Positions 23,464-32,903 of a stretch of 64,000 bases of DNA are shown here, one piece after another. The stretch spans positions 62,001 to 126,000 of the forward strand of contig NZ_JAFCJJ010000009.1 of assembly GCF_018131015.1 (NCBI RefSeq), given 5' to 3'. The DNA is from Bradyrhizobium diazoefficiens. GTDB lineage: Bacteria; Pseudomonadota; Alphaproteobacteria; Rhizobiales; Xanthobacteraceae. Each line of letters opens with the position of its first letter. Positions within the stretch are counted from its first letter, which is position 1. The translations under genes were made by a program, and so were the position numbers. A model generated the notes under the pieces. The model was not told where the DNA came from and did no database searches. It worked only from the letters and a program-made list of their open reading frames with translations.

Positions 23464-25476
23464 TTATCCCACTCGTTCGGCTCGCATAACGGATGATGGG
23501 CCATAGGTCTGGAGTGCAGCGCGCACATTCTCGAGCACGCTGTCCCAATCGCCGGGCTCGGGCTGCCGGAATTGCCGCAACGTCGGGTACCAGGGGCTGT
23601 CGTCGCGGTTCACCAGCCAGCGCCAGCACCGGTTGAAGCGGTTGAGCAGCCACACGGGGCGGCCAAGCGCGCCTGCCAGATGCACCACCGCGGTATCGAC
23701 GCTGATGACGAGGTCCAGCGCCTCGATCAGCGCGGCGGTGTCGCCGAAATCGTGGAGATCATCGGTCCAATCGTGCAGGGACAGGCCGGGCGGCAGCGAC
23801 TGGCTGGCCGCCGACCCCTTCTGCAGCGAGACGAAACTTACCCCCGATATGTCCGCCAGCTGTGAAAATCGTTCGAGCGGAATGGACCTTCGCCGGTCGC
23901 CGACCATGGTCTGGTTGCCCGCCCAGGCGAAGCCGACCCGCAGGCCATCGAGCTGCCGCACCCGCTGGCGCCAGGCCGCGACGCGCTCAGGATCGGCGCG
24001 GAGATATGGCTCTTGCGGGATGGTTTCGAGGGTGATGCCAAGGGCCCGCGGCAGGCTCAACAGCGGACAATGCAGATCGAACGGCGGCAGCGGATCACGA
24101 CGGGCGACGATGCGCTCGATTCCCGGCAGCCCCGCCAGCAGCGGCACCAGCGGCGGCTGGACTTCGAGAATGACCCGTCGCCCGGCCGCAATCGCCGGCA
24201 CGAAGCGACAGAACTGAATCGTGTCGCCAAAACCCTGCTCCGCATGCAGCAGCAGGACCCGATCGCCGATGTCTCCGCCATCCCAGAGAGGCTGGCTGAA
24301 GTCGCGGAGCTTCGACTTTGTCGTGTTCCGCTTCCACCGCCACTCGTGTTGCCGCCATCCTTCCTCGAACTGGCCAGCCAGCAGCAACGCAACCGCAAGG
24401 TTGGCCTGCGCCTCGGGATAGTCCGGCCTTTGCGACAACGCCGTCCGAAAACTCTGAATGGCTTCCTCGGGCCGCCCAAGATCCACCAGCACGCTGCCGA
24501 GATTGTTGAGCGCCTCCGGCCAGGCCGGATTGCAGTCGAGAGCGATGCGAAGGCAGGACTCCGCTTCGTGGAAACGATCGCAATCGCGAAGGACGTTGCC
24601 CAGGGTCAGTTGCGCCGGAACATAGTCCGGGCTCTGACGCAAAGCTTCCCTGCAGCAGATTTCCGCCTCGTCCGGCCGCCCCCGGATTCGCAGCAATTCG
24701 CCGAGATTGTTCAAGGCCTCGGGGAAACCCGGCTTCAGTCTGCAGGCTTCGCGAAGATTGACCTCCGCCTCGTCGAGGCGACCCGATTTGATGAGCAGAC
24801 CGCCAAGATTGCAGTAGGCCTCCGCATATGTCGGATCGAGGCGCAAGGCCTCACGATAGCAAAGCTCGGATTCCTCGAGAGCCGAGCGATCGAACAGCAC
24901 TGCGCCAAGGTGCAGATGGGCCACCGCAAAATCCGGCCTCTGCCGAAGCACCTGCCGAAACTCGCCGATCGCATCATCGAATTGCTTCCGCCTCACCAGC
25001 AGATTGGCGAGCCTGAACCGGGCATCGACTTGAGGGCCAGCAGCATCAGGGCCGGTAGCATGTTGCAGCACGAGCCGGTACTGGGCTTCCTCACCCGCGA
25101 CGTCGGCGCATTCACCCAGCAGGATGCCAAGCTGAATGCGCACATCGAGATTGCCGGGCTGATGCAGCAGAGCTTCGCGGTAGCTCGCGATGGCCTCCCC
25201 CCGTCGTCCGAGAGCGTGCAGAGCCGCAGCCATGCTGCTGTGATAGACGCCGTTGCGAGGCTGCAGCTTGACGGCACGGATGAAGAAATCGAGCGCCCTG
25301 TCGGGGTGACCGGCCTGGAGCAAAGCAATCCCCAGCAGGAAAACGACGTCCGCGCGATCCGGCTCGGATGCCAGGACCTGCCGGTAGATCGCCTCCGCCT
25401 GCGGCAAGCGGCCGGCGCGATGGTGCGCAAGACCGGCCTCGAGCGAGACGGAACCTGACGACGCTTTGGCGTACAT
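23464..25476 (-). CDS. TPR protein with C-terminal glycosyltransferase-like domain
   Basis: A 670-aa protein. The first about 380 residues are tetratricopeptide repeats (for example GRLPQAEAIYRQVLASEPDRADV, YAEAYCNLGGLLIKSGRLDEAEV, WPEALNNLGSVLVDLGRPEEAI). The last part (about 390-660) has LLLHAEQGFGDTIQFCRFVPA, LSLPRALGITLETIP, VGFAWAGN, ALIEALDLVISVDTAVVHLAGALGRPVWLLNRFNRCWRWL. This is the C-terminal fold of heptosyltransferase-like (GT9-related) proteins. The acceptor is unknown; such TPR-GT proteins act in protein or surface-glycan glycosylation. Confidence 0.85.
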   Translation of the reverse strand: MYAKASSGSVSLEAGLAHHRAGRLPQAEAIYRQVLASEPDRADVVFLLGIALLQAGHPDRALDFFIRAVKLQPRNGVYHSSMAAALHALGRRGEAIASYREALLHQPGNLDVRIQLGILLGECADVAGEEAQYRLVLQHATGPDAAGPQVDARFRLANLLVRRKQFDDAIGEFRQVLRQRPDFAVAHLHLGAVLFDRSALEESELCYREALRLDPTYAEAYCNLGGLLIKSGRLDEAEVNLREACRLKPGFPEALNNLGELLRIRGRPDEAEICCREALRQSPDYVPAQLTLGNVLRDCDRFHEAESCLRIALDCNPAWPEALNNLGSVLVDLGRPEEAIQSFRTALSQRPDYPEAQANLAVALLLAGQFEEGWRQHEWRWKRNTTKSKLRDFSQPLWDGGDIGDRVLLLHAEQGFGDTIQFCRFVPAIAAGRRVILEVQPPLVPLLAGLPGIERIVARRDPLPPFDLHCPLLSLPRALGITLETIPQEPYLRADPERVAAWRQRVRQLDGLRVGFAWAGNQTMVGDRRRSIPLERFSQLADISGVSFVSLQKGSAASQSLPPGLSLHDWTDDLHDFGDTAALIEALDLVISVDTAVVHLAGALGRPVWLLNRFNRCWRWLVNRDDSPWYPTLRQFRQPEPGDWDSVLENVRAALQTYGPSSVMRAERVG

Positions 25477-25756
25477 TGCGATGGGCCCCCATCATCGATG
25501 CGACGCCGTAAGGTGGGAGACAGATGCCCCTTCCTGCGTTTGCCGCTCCGGCAGACTCTCCGGCGCGGGCCTGCCCCCGCCCGATCAATGTGCGGCAACG
25601 ACCTTGTGCGAAGCTGGACACACCGCGAAGCGTCCACGCGGCAGCACCAGCCAGCGCGAGAGCCGTGCTTCGACTGCCTTGGATCGCGGCTCCCCGAGGA
25701 ACGCCACGCAGCTTGTTCCGCAGCAACGGTTCGCTACTTCGGTCACCTCGTGCCGT

Positions 25757-27376
25757 TCATCCTTCCGGCACCCCGGCCATGCGCAGGCCCTCATAGACAC
25801 GTTCGCGCCCGGCGAGGTAAGCAGGATGGTCGCTCGCCGCGCGGGCTCGGAAGCGGCGGAGTGTGAAGGTCGGATTAAGCACAAGGCCCGCCTGCGCGGC
25901 GGCCCGTGCCTCGTCCAGTGAGCCCAGCAGGGCCAAGGCGGCGGCGAGAAAGCAATGCGGGATGGGATGATTTCGGTTGGCCTCGATGCTCCGGCGTAGC
26001 CAGGCAACCGCTTCAAGGTCGGCGCCGAGACCCAACTTGGCGAGACCGACAAACATCGACCACCGGTAGGCGTAGTTATCGCGAGGAGAGAGGCGAAGCG
26101 CCTCCCGGACATGGACCTCGGTTTCATCGCCGCGACCGAGAAAGTGCTTGGCGAGACCGATGAAGGCATGAGCGTCAGCCAAATTGTGATCCAGTGCCAA
26201 CGCCCGTTCGCATTCAGCGATGCCCTGGACCGCGCGATTGGTAAATGTCTGGACGAGGCCCAGGACGCTATGGGCCCGAGCATGGTTTGGCGCAAGTGAC
26301 AAAGCCCGAATCAAGACTGCCTCGGCCGCTACGAAGTGCGCGGTCCAGTCGTCACGCACAAGGCTGGCGCCAATCGCCGCTTTAACCCGCGCCGAACCGA
26401 CCAGAGCCTCAATGTTGCCGGGATCAAGCGCCAGGGCACGGTCGAAGAAGGCCAGCGCTTGCGACGTGTATTCCGCGGTCGTCCCATTGTTCTCGTAAGC
26501 CCAGCCCTGGAAATACAGGTCCATCGCATCGGGGTGGGTTGAACGTCCCGCTCGCCGCGCCTCAACCTGAATGAGCTGGGCATTTAGCGTGTTAGCCAGC
26601 CGCGATACGATTTCATCCTGCGTATCGAACAGGTCGGCGACGGGTTTATCGAACCGCTCGGCCCAAAGGTGATTACCGGTTTCGGCATCGATCAACTGAA
26701 CATTCACGCGAAGCCGGTTGCCGCCTCGCTGCACTGAGCCTTCGAGCACATAGCGGACGTTCAACTCGCGCCCGACCTGCTTTACATCGACGGTTTTGCC
26801 CTTGAATGTGAAAGCGGTGTTACGCGCGATTACGAATGAGCCGCTGATGCGCGAAAGGTCTGCGGTCAGGCTCTCGGCCACACCGTCGACGAAATAATCC
26901 TGCTCGGAATCACAACCGAAGTTCGCGAAAGGCAGCACGACGATAGAAAGGCGCGGCGCGGGAGTCGACATCACAGCGGTTGCCGCCTCGGGCCGATCCG
27001 GATCAACGATGCCGTGGTTTCCCCGTTCACCAGCAACAGCCGTCACCGCAGAGCCTGCGGGTCCCTGAACTTCTTGCACCGCTCCAACAAAACGGAAGCC
27101 TTTGCGTTGCAGAGTCTTGATCAGGCGCTGCTTTTCGCCGGAATCCCCAATTGCGCTCCGAGCGACATTCAGGCGCGTTGTCAGCGCTGCATCGGACACG
27201 ATACGGCCATTCCAAACGGCATTGATCAGGTCGTCCTTGCTTACGACCCGTTCCCTGTTGCGGATCAGGTAATCGAGCAGATCGAATACCTGCGGAGCAA
27301 CGGAGACCAAGTGCGCCCCGCGGTAAAGCTCGCGAAGATCAGTGTCGAATGCGTACTCCTCGAAGAGATACCGCAA
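25757..27376 (-). CDS. Winged-helix (OmpR/CadC-type) TPR regulatory protein
   Basis: A 539-aa protein starting with a DNA-binding winged helix (residues about 1-95: LRYLFEEYAFDTDLRELYRGA, VAPQVFDLLDYLIRNRERVVSKDDLINAVW, SDAALTTRLNVARSAIGDSG, RKGFRFVGAV). The middle resembles the TolB-like/adenylyl-cyclase-associated domain (LSIVVLPFANFGCDSEQDYFVDGVAESLTADLSRI, VRYVLEGSVQRGGNRLRVNVQLIDAETGNHLWAERFD). The C-terminal part carries TPRs. No membrane segment is seen. I start it at TTG 27376 (AAGGA eight bases upstream), the usual family N-terminus; an ATG at 27592 would add an unrelated leader. It is divergent from the solute-binding protein gene. Confidence 0.8.
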   Translation of the reverse strand: MRYLFEEYAFDTDLRELYRGAHLVSVAPQVFDLLDYLIRNRERVVSKDDLINAVWNGRIVSDAALTTRLNVARSAIGDSGEKQRLIKTLQRKGFRFVGAVQEVQGPAGSAVTAVAGERGNHGIVDPDRPEAATAVMSTPAPRLSIVVLPFANFGCDSEQDYFVDGVAESLTADLSRISGSFVIARNTAFTFKGKTVDVKQVGRELNVRYVLEGSVQRGGNRLRVNVQLIDAETGNHLWAERFDKPVADLFDTQDEIVSRLANTLNAQLIQVEARRAGRSTHPDAMDLYFQGWAYENNGTTAEYTSQALAFFDRALALDPGNIEALVGSARVKAAIGASLVRDDWTAHFVAAEAVLIRALSLAPNHARAHSVLGLVQTFTNRAVQGIAECERALALDHNLADAHAFIGLAKHFLGRGDETEVHVREALRLSPRDNYAYRWSMFVGLAKLGLGADLEAVAWLRRSIEANRNHPIPHCFLAAALALLGSLDEARAAAQAGLVLNPTFTLRRFRARAASDHPAYLAGRERVYEGLRMAGVPEG

Positions 27377-27646
27377 ACTGACAATTCCTTGGGTGACTTC
27401 CTCCCGGCGGGGTGCCGCGCCGGTTGCGTCGCAAGAATAAGCCGCTGGTGAGGAGAATGTAAGCAGAATGTCAAGAGCGCCTACCCATGGCCTGATACCG
27501 TCCTCAAGGGCGGCAACAATTTGCCAAGAGGCGATCCACGGCAGCAGCCAGGGGCTTGCCTTACTGCCCGGCCTTACCAAGAGCGGCGGCACGAGATTTC
27601 ATTTCCGCTTGAAGGATCGGCGGCTTGATCAGCGTGGAGCGAACAA

Positions 27647-28984
27647 ATGTCACGAAAGCTTTCTCGACGACAATTTGTAACCGCGTCGGCCATATCTTCC
27701 GCAGCGCTCGTCACTGCGCCTTATGTGCGCGGCGCTTACGCCGCCGGTAAGCTGTCGATAGGCTTCTGGGACCACTTTGTGCCGGGCGCCAACGCGACCT
27801 CAGCGGATCTCGTTAAGGAATGGGCGGAGAAGGAAAAGGTCGAGGTACAGATCGATTACATTGGCAGCCAAGGCAACAAACTGCTTCTAACCGGCGCTGC
27901 CGAAGCGCAAGCAAAAGTTGGACACGACATTCTTGCGATGGCGGCGTGGCGTGTTCACAATTATGCCGAACAGCTCGAGCCGGTTGACGATATCATGGAG
28001 CCGATCCTCAGGCAGAACGGCGAGGTGAACGGCGCGGTAAAGTATCTCGGCCAAGTAAACGCCCGTTGGATGGCCACTCCCGCCACTATCGGCAGCCAAA
28101 TCCAGGCTCCCTGCTCTCGCATTGATCTCATGAAAGAGTACGCCGGCATCGACGTGCAGGCGATGTACCCGGCAGGCAGCCCGCCGCAGGCCGACCGCTG
28201 GACGATGGACACGTTCCTGGGGGCGGCTGAAGCCTGCCACAAAGGCGGTTTCCCCTTCGGCATCGGATTGGGAGAGACCATCGACAGCGTGGTTGTCGCC
28301 GGTGCATTCTTCCAGTCATTCGGGGCGCAACTGGTGGATGCCAACGGCAATCTCACCGTCAAGACCGACGAGGTGCGCCAGGCGCTGGACTTTTACAAGA
28401 AGCTGATCGCGTTCCTGCCCCCCGACGTGCCGGCGTGGGACGATGCTTCCAACAACAAATGGCTGATCTCTGGCAGGGGCGCGTTGATCATGAACCCGCC
28501 GAGTCCTTGGGCGGTGGCCAAGCGCGATGCGCCGCGCGTTGCCGAGCAATGCTGGACCCACGGCTTCCCGGCGGGCCCAAAAGGCCGCTTCGCGCCGTAT
28601 TTCCCTTTCTTCTGGGGTGTCTGGAATTTTTCCAAAAACAAGGAAGCGGCCAAGAGCCTGCTCTCGCATCTCTCGCAGCCCTTGTCGATTGAGAGGCTGG
28701 TCGTCGCCAGCGGCGGTTATGATCTCCCGGCCTACGAGAAATTCACGAACTTGAGGATTTGGGCGGAAGCGGAGCCGCCGAAGGGCACGCTCTATCACTA
28801 TCCCAATCCCCACAATCATCAGAAACTATCAATCGCGGCTTGGCCCGCCCCGCCGAAAATCGCGCAGCAAATCGTCACGCAGGGGACGCTAACCAAGATG
28901 TGCCTCCGCTACGCGCGTGGCGAAGCGATGGAGAGCAGCCTCGCGTGGGCGGAGCGCGAGTGCGAGGGGTTCATGCGGGGCTGA
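27647..28984 (+). CDS. Tat-exported ABC solute-binding protein (sugar type), orphan
   Basis: A 445-aa protein with a Tat signal (KLSRRQFVTASAISSAALVTAPYVRGAYAA). The mature part resembles extracellular solute-binding family 1: LSIGFWDHFVPGANATSADLVKEW, DILAMAAWRVHNYAEQLEPVDDIM, WLISGRGALIMNPPSPWA, PYFPFFWGVWNFSKNKEAAKSLLSHLSQP. No permease or ATPase genes are close, so its transporter must be elsewhere or it serves as a sensor. It starts a likely two-gene unit with the FAD oxidoreductase behind it. Base composition is visibly less G+C-rich than the flanks. Confidence 0.8.
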   Translation: MSRKLSRRQFVTASAISSAALVTAPYVRGAYAAGKLSIGFWDHFVPGANATSADLVKEWAEKEKVEVQIDYIGSQGNKLLLTGAAEAQAKVGHDILAMAAWRVHNYAEQLEPVDDIMEPILRQNGEVNGAVKYLGQVNARWMATPATIGSQIQAPCSRIDLMKEYAGIDVQAMYPAGSPPQADRWTMDTFLGAAEACHKGGFPFGIGLGETIDSVVVAGAFFQSFGAQLVDANGNLTVKTDEVRQALDFYKKLIAFLPPDVPAWDDASNNKWLISGRGALIMNPPSPWAVAKRDAPRVAEQCWTHGFPAGPKGRFAPYFPFFWGVWNFSKNKEAAKSLLSHLSQPLSIERLVVASGGYDLPAYEKFTNLRIWAEAEPPKGTLYHYPNPHNHQKLSIAAWPAPPKIAQQIVTQGTLTKMCLRYARGEAMESSLAWAERECEGFMRG

Positions 28985-29020
28985 GGACGGGGGATGCATA
29001 CCCGGGAATGGGAGGTCGCG

Positions 29021-30370
29021 ATGGCATCAACTCTGATCGGCAAGCAGGCTGTTGTGATCGGCGCGGGAATGGGCGGGCTCGCGGCCGCCGGGGCGCTCGC
29101 CGACCACTTCGAGCAGGTGATTGTCCTGGAGCGCGACACTCTGCCCTCGGAGCCCATGCTTCGCGCCGGGACGCCGCAGGCGCGGCATGTGCACGCGCTG
29201 CTGCTCAGCGGCCAGCGCGCCCTCAGCGATCTGTTCCCGGGGTTCGAGCAGGATCTCGCACGGACGGGAGGCGTGCGGCTCCGGGCGGGCCTCGATACTC
29301 GCTTCGAGCCGCCGGGCTACAATCCCTTCCCGCAACGTGATCTCGGCTGTTGCGGTTACTCGGCGTCACGGACCACCACCGAGCGCGCCGTGCGGCGTCG
29401 GGTCGAAGGCCTCGCCAACGTCATGCTGCGCCAGCGCTGCCGGGTCACGGAAGTGTTGGCGTCGCCAGATGAAGAGGCGGTCACCGGCGTGCGCTGCGAG
29501 AATGGCAAGGGCGCGAGCGAGACGATCGCCACGGATCTTGTCGTCGACGCCTCCGGACGCGGCACGCTCACTCTCGCGCTGCTGCAATCGATTGGCCTAC
29601 CGCTGCCCGAGGAGACCACAATCGGCATCGATCTCTCCTATTCCACATGCGTCTTTGCCGTCCCCGACGACGCCCCGACCGAGTGGAAAGGCGTTATCAC
29701 CTTGGCCGAGGCGCCCCACAATCGCCGGGGCGGCATCTTGTTTCCGCTCGAAGGCAACCGGTGGATGGCAACCCTTAGCGGCCGCCTCGGTGAGATCCCG
29801 CCCGGCGATGCGGAGGGATTCCAGACGTATGCTCAATCGCTTCGGACGCTGACGATCTACAACGCGATCAAGCACGCCAAGCGCCTGGACGGGGTCGCGC
29901 GCTACGGTTTCACGGAAAGCGTGCGGCGTCATTTCGAGCGGCTCGATGGTTTTCCCCGCGGTCTGTTGCCGATCGGCGATGCAATTTGTCGGTTCAATCC
30001 CGTCTACGGGCAAGGCATGAGCGTGGCCGCCCTGGAGGCGCGCATGCTCCAAGCGCTTCTCAAGAGACCAACAGGAAACGACGATCCAATTGCCGGGCTG
30101 GCTCCTGCCTTCTTCGCCGAAGTGCCGGCGTTAATCGAGACGCCGTGGTCGGTGGCTACACTCGACTTCGCGTTTCCTAATACGCGCGGACAACGTCCGG
30201 CGGATTTTGAGATGACGCGCAACTTCAGTATCGCCCTGAACCGGCTCGCCGCCGAAGATCCGGCCGTCCACAAGCTAACCGTCGAGGTCCAGCATCTATT
30301 GAAGCCACGCAGCGTCTATCGCGATCCTGCGCTCGTCGAGCGAGTGCTTGCGAAAATGACCGGGGTGTGA
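29021..30370 (+). CDS. FAD-dependent oxidoreductase (monooxygenase-like)
   Basis: A 449-aa protein. The N-terminus KQAVVIGAGMGGLAAAGALADHFEQVIVLERD is the Rossmann FAD site, followed by ARHVHALLLSGQRALSDLFPGFE. A VVDASGRGTLTLALLQSIGL segment lies in the middle, and GLLPIGDAICRFNPVYGQGMSVAALEA carries the GD motif for the FAD ribityl chain. This is the aromatic-ring or halogenase-like branch, often without a known substrate. A strong GGGAGG lies six bases before ATG 29021; ATG 28994 is a possible longer start. It begins 36 bp after the solute-binding protein gene. Confidence 0.8.
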   Translation: MASTLIGKQAVVIGAGMGGLAAAGALADHFEQVIVLERDTLPSEPMLRAGTPQARHVHALLLSGQRALSDLFPGFEQDLARTGGVRLRAGLDTRFEPPGYNPFPQRDLGCCGYSASRTTTERAVRRRVEGLANVMLRQRCRVTEVLASPDEEAVTGVRCENGKGASETIATDLVVDASGRGTLTLALLQSIGLPLPEETTIGIDLSYSTCVFAVPDDAPTEWKGVITLAEAPHNRRGGILFPLEGNRWMATLSGRLGEIPPGDAEGFQTYAQSLRTLTIYNAIKHAKRLDGVARYGFTESVRRHFERLDGFPRGLLPIGDAICRFNPVYGQGMSVAALEARMLQALLKRPTGNDDPIAGLAPAFFAEVPALIETPWSVATLDFAFPNTRGQRPADFEMTRNFSIALNRLAAEDPAVHKLTVEVQHLLKPRSVYRDPALVERVLAKMTGV

Positions 30371-30512
30371 CCCTTGCGGGGAGAGGTTGACGCCGTTTCC
30401 AAGCGGGCCGACGTGCACGCCGCTGTAATGGACCAGCCAAGACGCTGGCGTGATCGGCCTCTTGGCACGGTTACGCAGTGGCGACGGGGGCTAAGCGCAG
30501 CCGATCCGCGGC

Positions 30513-31931
30513 TCACGGCGTCGGCAGGTGATAGACCAGCGAGCCGCGCAGGGTGTGGATCGTGCCGCCCGCGCTCACACTGGTGAAAATGCCACCCGTC
30601 AGGTCGTCGCGCGTCGCGACATGCGTCATCCGATATTCGGCGCGAGCCGAGATCCTGTCGCTGAAGAAGCGCTCGAAGCCGCCGCCAAAGGTGGCGCCAT
30701 GATATTCGCGCTCGGGACTGGTGCCCTGAAGAAATCCGAATGCGTCGTAGGTGATGGAACGCGCGGTCGACCCGGTGTAGCCGCCAAGCAGATAGACGAG
30801 GGTCTCCGGTCCAACGAGATAACCAACGCGGCCGCCGACGGTCCAGGCCCACTTCACCGATGCAAGATCCGACGTGAGTGTTCCGCCGGCGCCGGCGCCC
30901 GTCACCGTGATCCTGGCCCCGCCATTCGTCGCCGCATCGATCAGGCCAAACGCGCCGACGACCCATTTCGGTGCAATCTGGCGATCATAGCCAATGGTGA
31001 AGGTGCCGCCGACGTCGGCACCACCAAGGCCAGCCGCATTGAAATCGACTACGCCGGGAAGCGAGGCCGCGACATGGGGCGTCAGGGCATCGCCGCCGAT
31101 GCCCGCGCCGACATAAACACCCGTCCATGCCGGATTGAGCGCTGGCGCAGCCGCCACGGCCGCAGGTCCCCCAAACTGGCCGAAACGATAGGCCGCGCCA
31201 ACCCGAATGACGTGCTCCGACAGGTCCGTGGTCCAGACCGCGCCGAGTGGATCGACCGTCGTGTTGTGACCGAGCGCGACATAGCGATATTCGCCGCGCA
31301 GCGACACATTGCTGGAGAGACGATATTCCGCTCCAGTGCCGACCGTGTAGCCGCGCGAGGTCTGGGCCGATTCCTGCATCGTGAATACGGGGCCGCCGAA
31401 CGTGGCCGTGGCGTTCCAATTGTTGATACGCATCTGGCTGTAGCCGGCGAGGCCGTAGAGCAGGACATCGGGCGTCGCCAGAAATCCCGCGCGGCCGCCG
31501 ATCGTCCAGCCCTGGTCGAGCGACGGCATCACGGCAGACAGGTTTGCCGCCCCAAAGAGGGTTGTGCTGACCGCCGTCCGCTGGTGCGACCAGTCGTAAT
31601 CGACGAAGCCGCCGACCACGAATTGCGGCGCGACCTGAACGTCGAATCCGGCGAAGACGGACAGGCCGAGATCGGCGCCCTGCAAGCCGTCGAGACTGAA
31701 CAAGTCCGCGCCGCCGCCGACCGGCGTCAGCTTCGACCGGCCGCTCGCGAAGTCGAAGCCGAGCCCACTGCCGACATAGACCTGGGTCCAGTTCGCCACC
31801 GGCGTCAGTTGCGGCTGCGCCTTGACGGGGAGATCGGCGGCGAAAGCCGGCACGGCGACAAGCATCGAAGCCAGCGATGCGCAGAGAACCGCAGCCGCAC
31901 CCACGACCACCCGCCGATTCGAATAAACCAA
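30513..31931 (-). CDS. Tandem beta-barrel outer-membrane protein (Omp25/RopB-like)
   Basis: A 472-aa precursor. A signal peptide ends near VPAFAADLP. Two related barrels of about 200 residues follow. Barrel 1 begins NWTQVYVGSGLGFDFASG and ends GAAYRFG; barrel 2 begins AWTGVYVGAGIGGDA and ends LRGSLVYHLP. Both repeat the order VGGFVDYDW / VGAFGLIDA, GGRAGFLATPDVLLYGLAGY / GGRVGYLVGPETLVYLLGGY and a final EYRY / EYRM strand. It probably arose by internal duplication of an eight-stranded outer-membrane protein. Transport or adhesion role unknown. Confidence 0.8.
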   Translation of the reverse strand: MVYSNRRVVVGAAAVLCASLASMLVAVPAFAADLPVKAQPQLTPVANWTQVYVGSGLGFDFASGRSKLTPVGGGADLFSLDGLQGADLGLSVFAGFDVQVAPQFVVGGFVDYDWSHQRTAVSTTLFGAANLSAVMPSLDQGWTIGGRAGFLATPDVLLYGLAGYSQMRINNWNATATFGGPVFTMQESAQTSRGYTVGTGAEYRLSSNVSLRGEYRYVALGHNTTVDPLGAVWTTDLSEHVIRVGAAYRFGQFGGPAAVAAAPALNPAWTGVYVGAGIGGDALTPHVAASLPGVVDFNAAGLGGADVGGTFTIGYDRQIAPKWVVGAFGLIDAATNGGARITVTGAGAGGTLTSDLASVKWAWTVGGRVGYLVGPETLVYLLGGYTGSTARSITYDAFGFLQGTSPEREYHGATFGGGFERFFSDRISARAEYRMTHVATRDDLTGGIFTSVSAGGTIHTLRGSLVYHLPTP

Positions 31932-32139
31932 GTCCGCCCCCGCCGCTCGAAACCGCGCCGGTTCGCATCAGCCCAACCGGTCAACCGGTCCTATTGTGCT
32001 TCGGTGCAGCTCGACAAGCCGGGAAACACACGTGCTCGGCCGCGGCCACGATTTTTCGGAACCGCTGTGTTCTCAAAGCCATGATGTGTGAATGAAGGTT
32101 CACGCATTTGCCGCACGCAACCTTCCCGAAGGCGCGCGG

Positions 32140-32592
32140 CTACACGTCCCCGTAGGCCGCCTCGGCCGGCCGCGTCACGCGGCCATAGCCCATGATCATG
32201 AACAGCGCGCCGATGATCGAGAGATTCTTCAGCGCATCCACCACCATCTTGGCGTTGTCGGGCGGCGCCTGATTCCAGAAATCGTCGAACAGGACGGTCG
32301 CGACCGCGACGTAGACGATCATCAGCAGCGCAAAGAAGCGCGCGCCGAAGTTCAGCGCGATCATCAGCCCCGCGATGATCTCGAGCACACCGACCGCGAT
32401 CGCCAGCAGTTGCGGCGTAGTCATGGCGGTCGCTGTTTCGACCTGCTTTGCGTAGGGCGCGATCATCTCGGGCACCACGACCTTGGTGGCGATGAAATCG
32501 GCCGTCGCCTGGATGGCGAAGAGCTTTGTCGCGCCCGTGTAGATGAACAGCACGGCGAACAGGATCCGCCCGAAAGTCACGAACGCTGGCAT
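32140..32592 (-). CDS. DoxX family membrane protein
   Basis: A 150-aa inner-membrane protein with four predicted membrane segments: ILFAVLFIYTGATKLFAI, LLAIAVGVLEIIAGLMIAL, FFALLMIVYVAVATVLF and IIGALFMIMGYG. The N-terminal helix with GATKLF and the helix-2 ILE(I)AGL pattern are those of the DoxX family. Proposed roles include quinone or thiosulfate oxidation and stress signalling; none can be assigned here. ATG 32592 was chosen because it directly precedes the first membrane helix; a 24-residue longer reading lacks support. Confidence 0.85.
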   Translation of the reverse strand: MPAFVTFGRILFAVLFIYTGATKLFAIQATADFIATKVVVPEMIAPYAKQVETATAMTTPQLLAIAVGVLEIIAGLMIALNFGARFFALLMIVYVAVATVLFDDFWNQAPPDNAKMVVDALKNLSIIGALFMIMGYGRVTRPAEAAYGDV

Positions 32593-32708
32593 GTCGGCCT
32601 CTTGGCAAAGCTCTGGAGCATGGGACGCTGGGGAGATTATGAAGAGTCCGCTTGTGGTTTTCAAACGGGGAAATGAGGAACTGCGAGTAATTCAAGTTGG
32701 ACGGTGCT

Positions 32709-32880
32709 GCTCCCCCCTCTCCCCGTTCTTACGGGGCCGGGACGAGCTTCGCTCGCCCTGTGAGGGTTGAGTTGAGGGGCTGCTTCCACAATCGCGGTGA
32801 GCGCTGAATTCGCGGAGACTCCCCCTCACCCGGAATTTGCTCTCGCAAATTCCGGCCTCTCCCCGCACGCGGGGAGAGGC
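32709..32880. repeat. Interspersed repeat with two perfect hairpins
   Basis: The segment between the DoxX gene and maeB carries CCTCTCCCC-type motifs. Two perfect inverted repeats lie inside it: arms 32830-32840 and 32845-32855 (GGAATTTGC core), and arms 32855-32866 and 32869-32880 (CCTCTCCCCGC core). I recognise CCTCTCCCC...GGGGAGAGG as a common intergenic repeat of rhizobial genomes. The second hairpin could also stop transcription from maeB. Confidence 0.6.
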
Positions 32881-32903
32881 GAAGGCTCCGTTCCAGTTCG
32901 GCT

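Noticed and set aside
30528..32084. 518-codon plus-strand frame opposite the tandem barrel
   Set aside because: Arg/Ala/Asp-rich antisense frame; the minus-strand barrel has signal peptide and repeated motifs.
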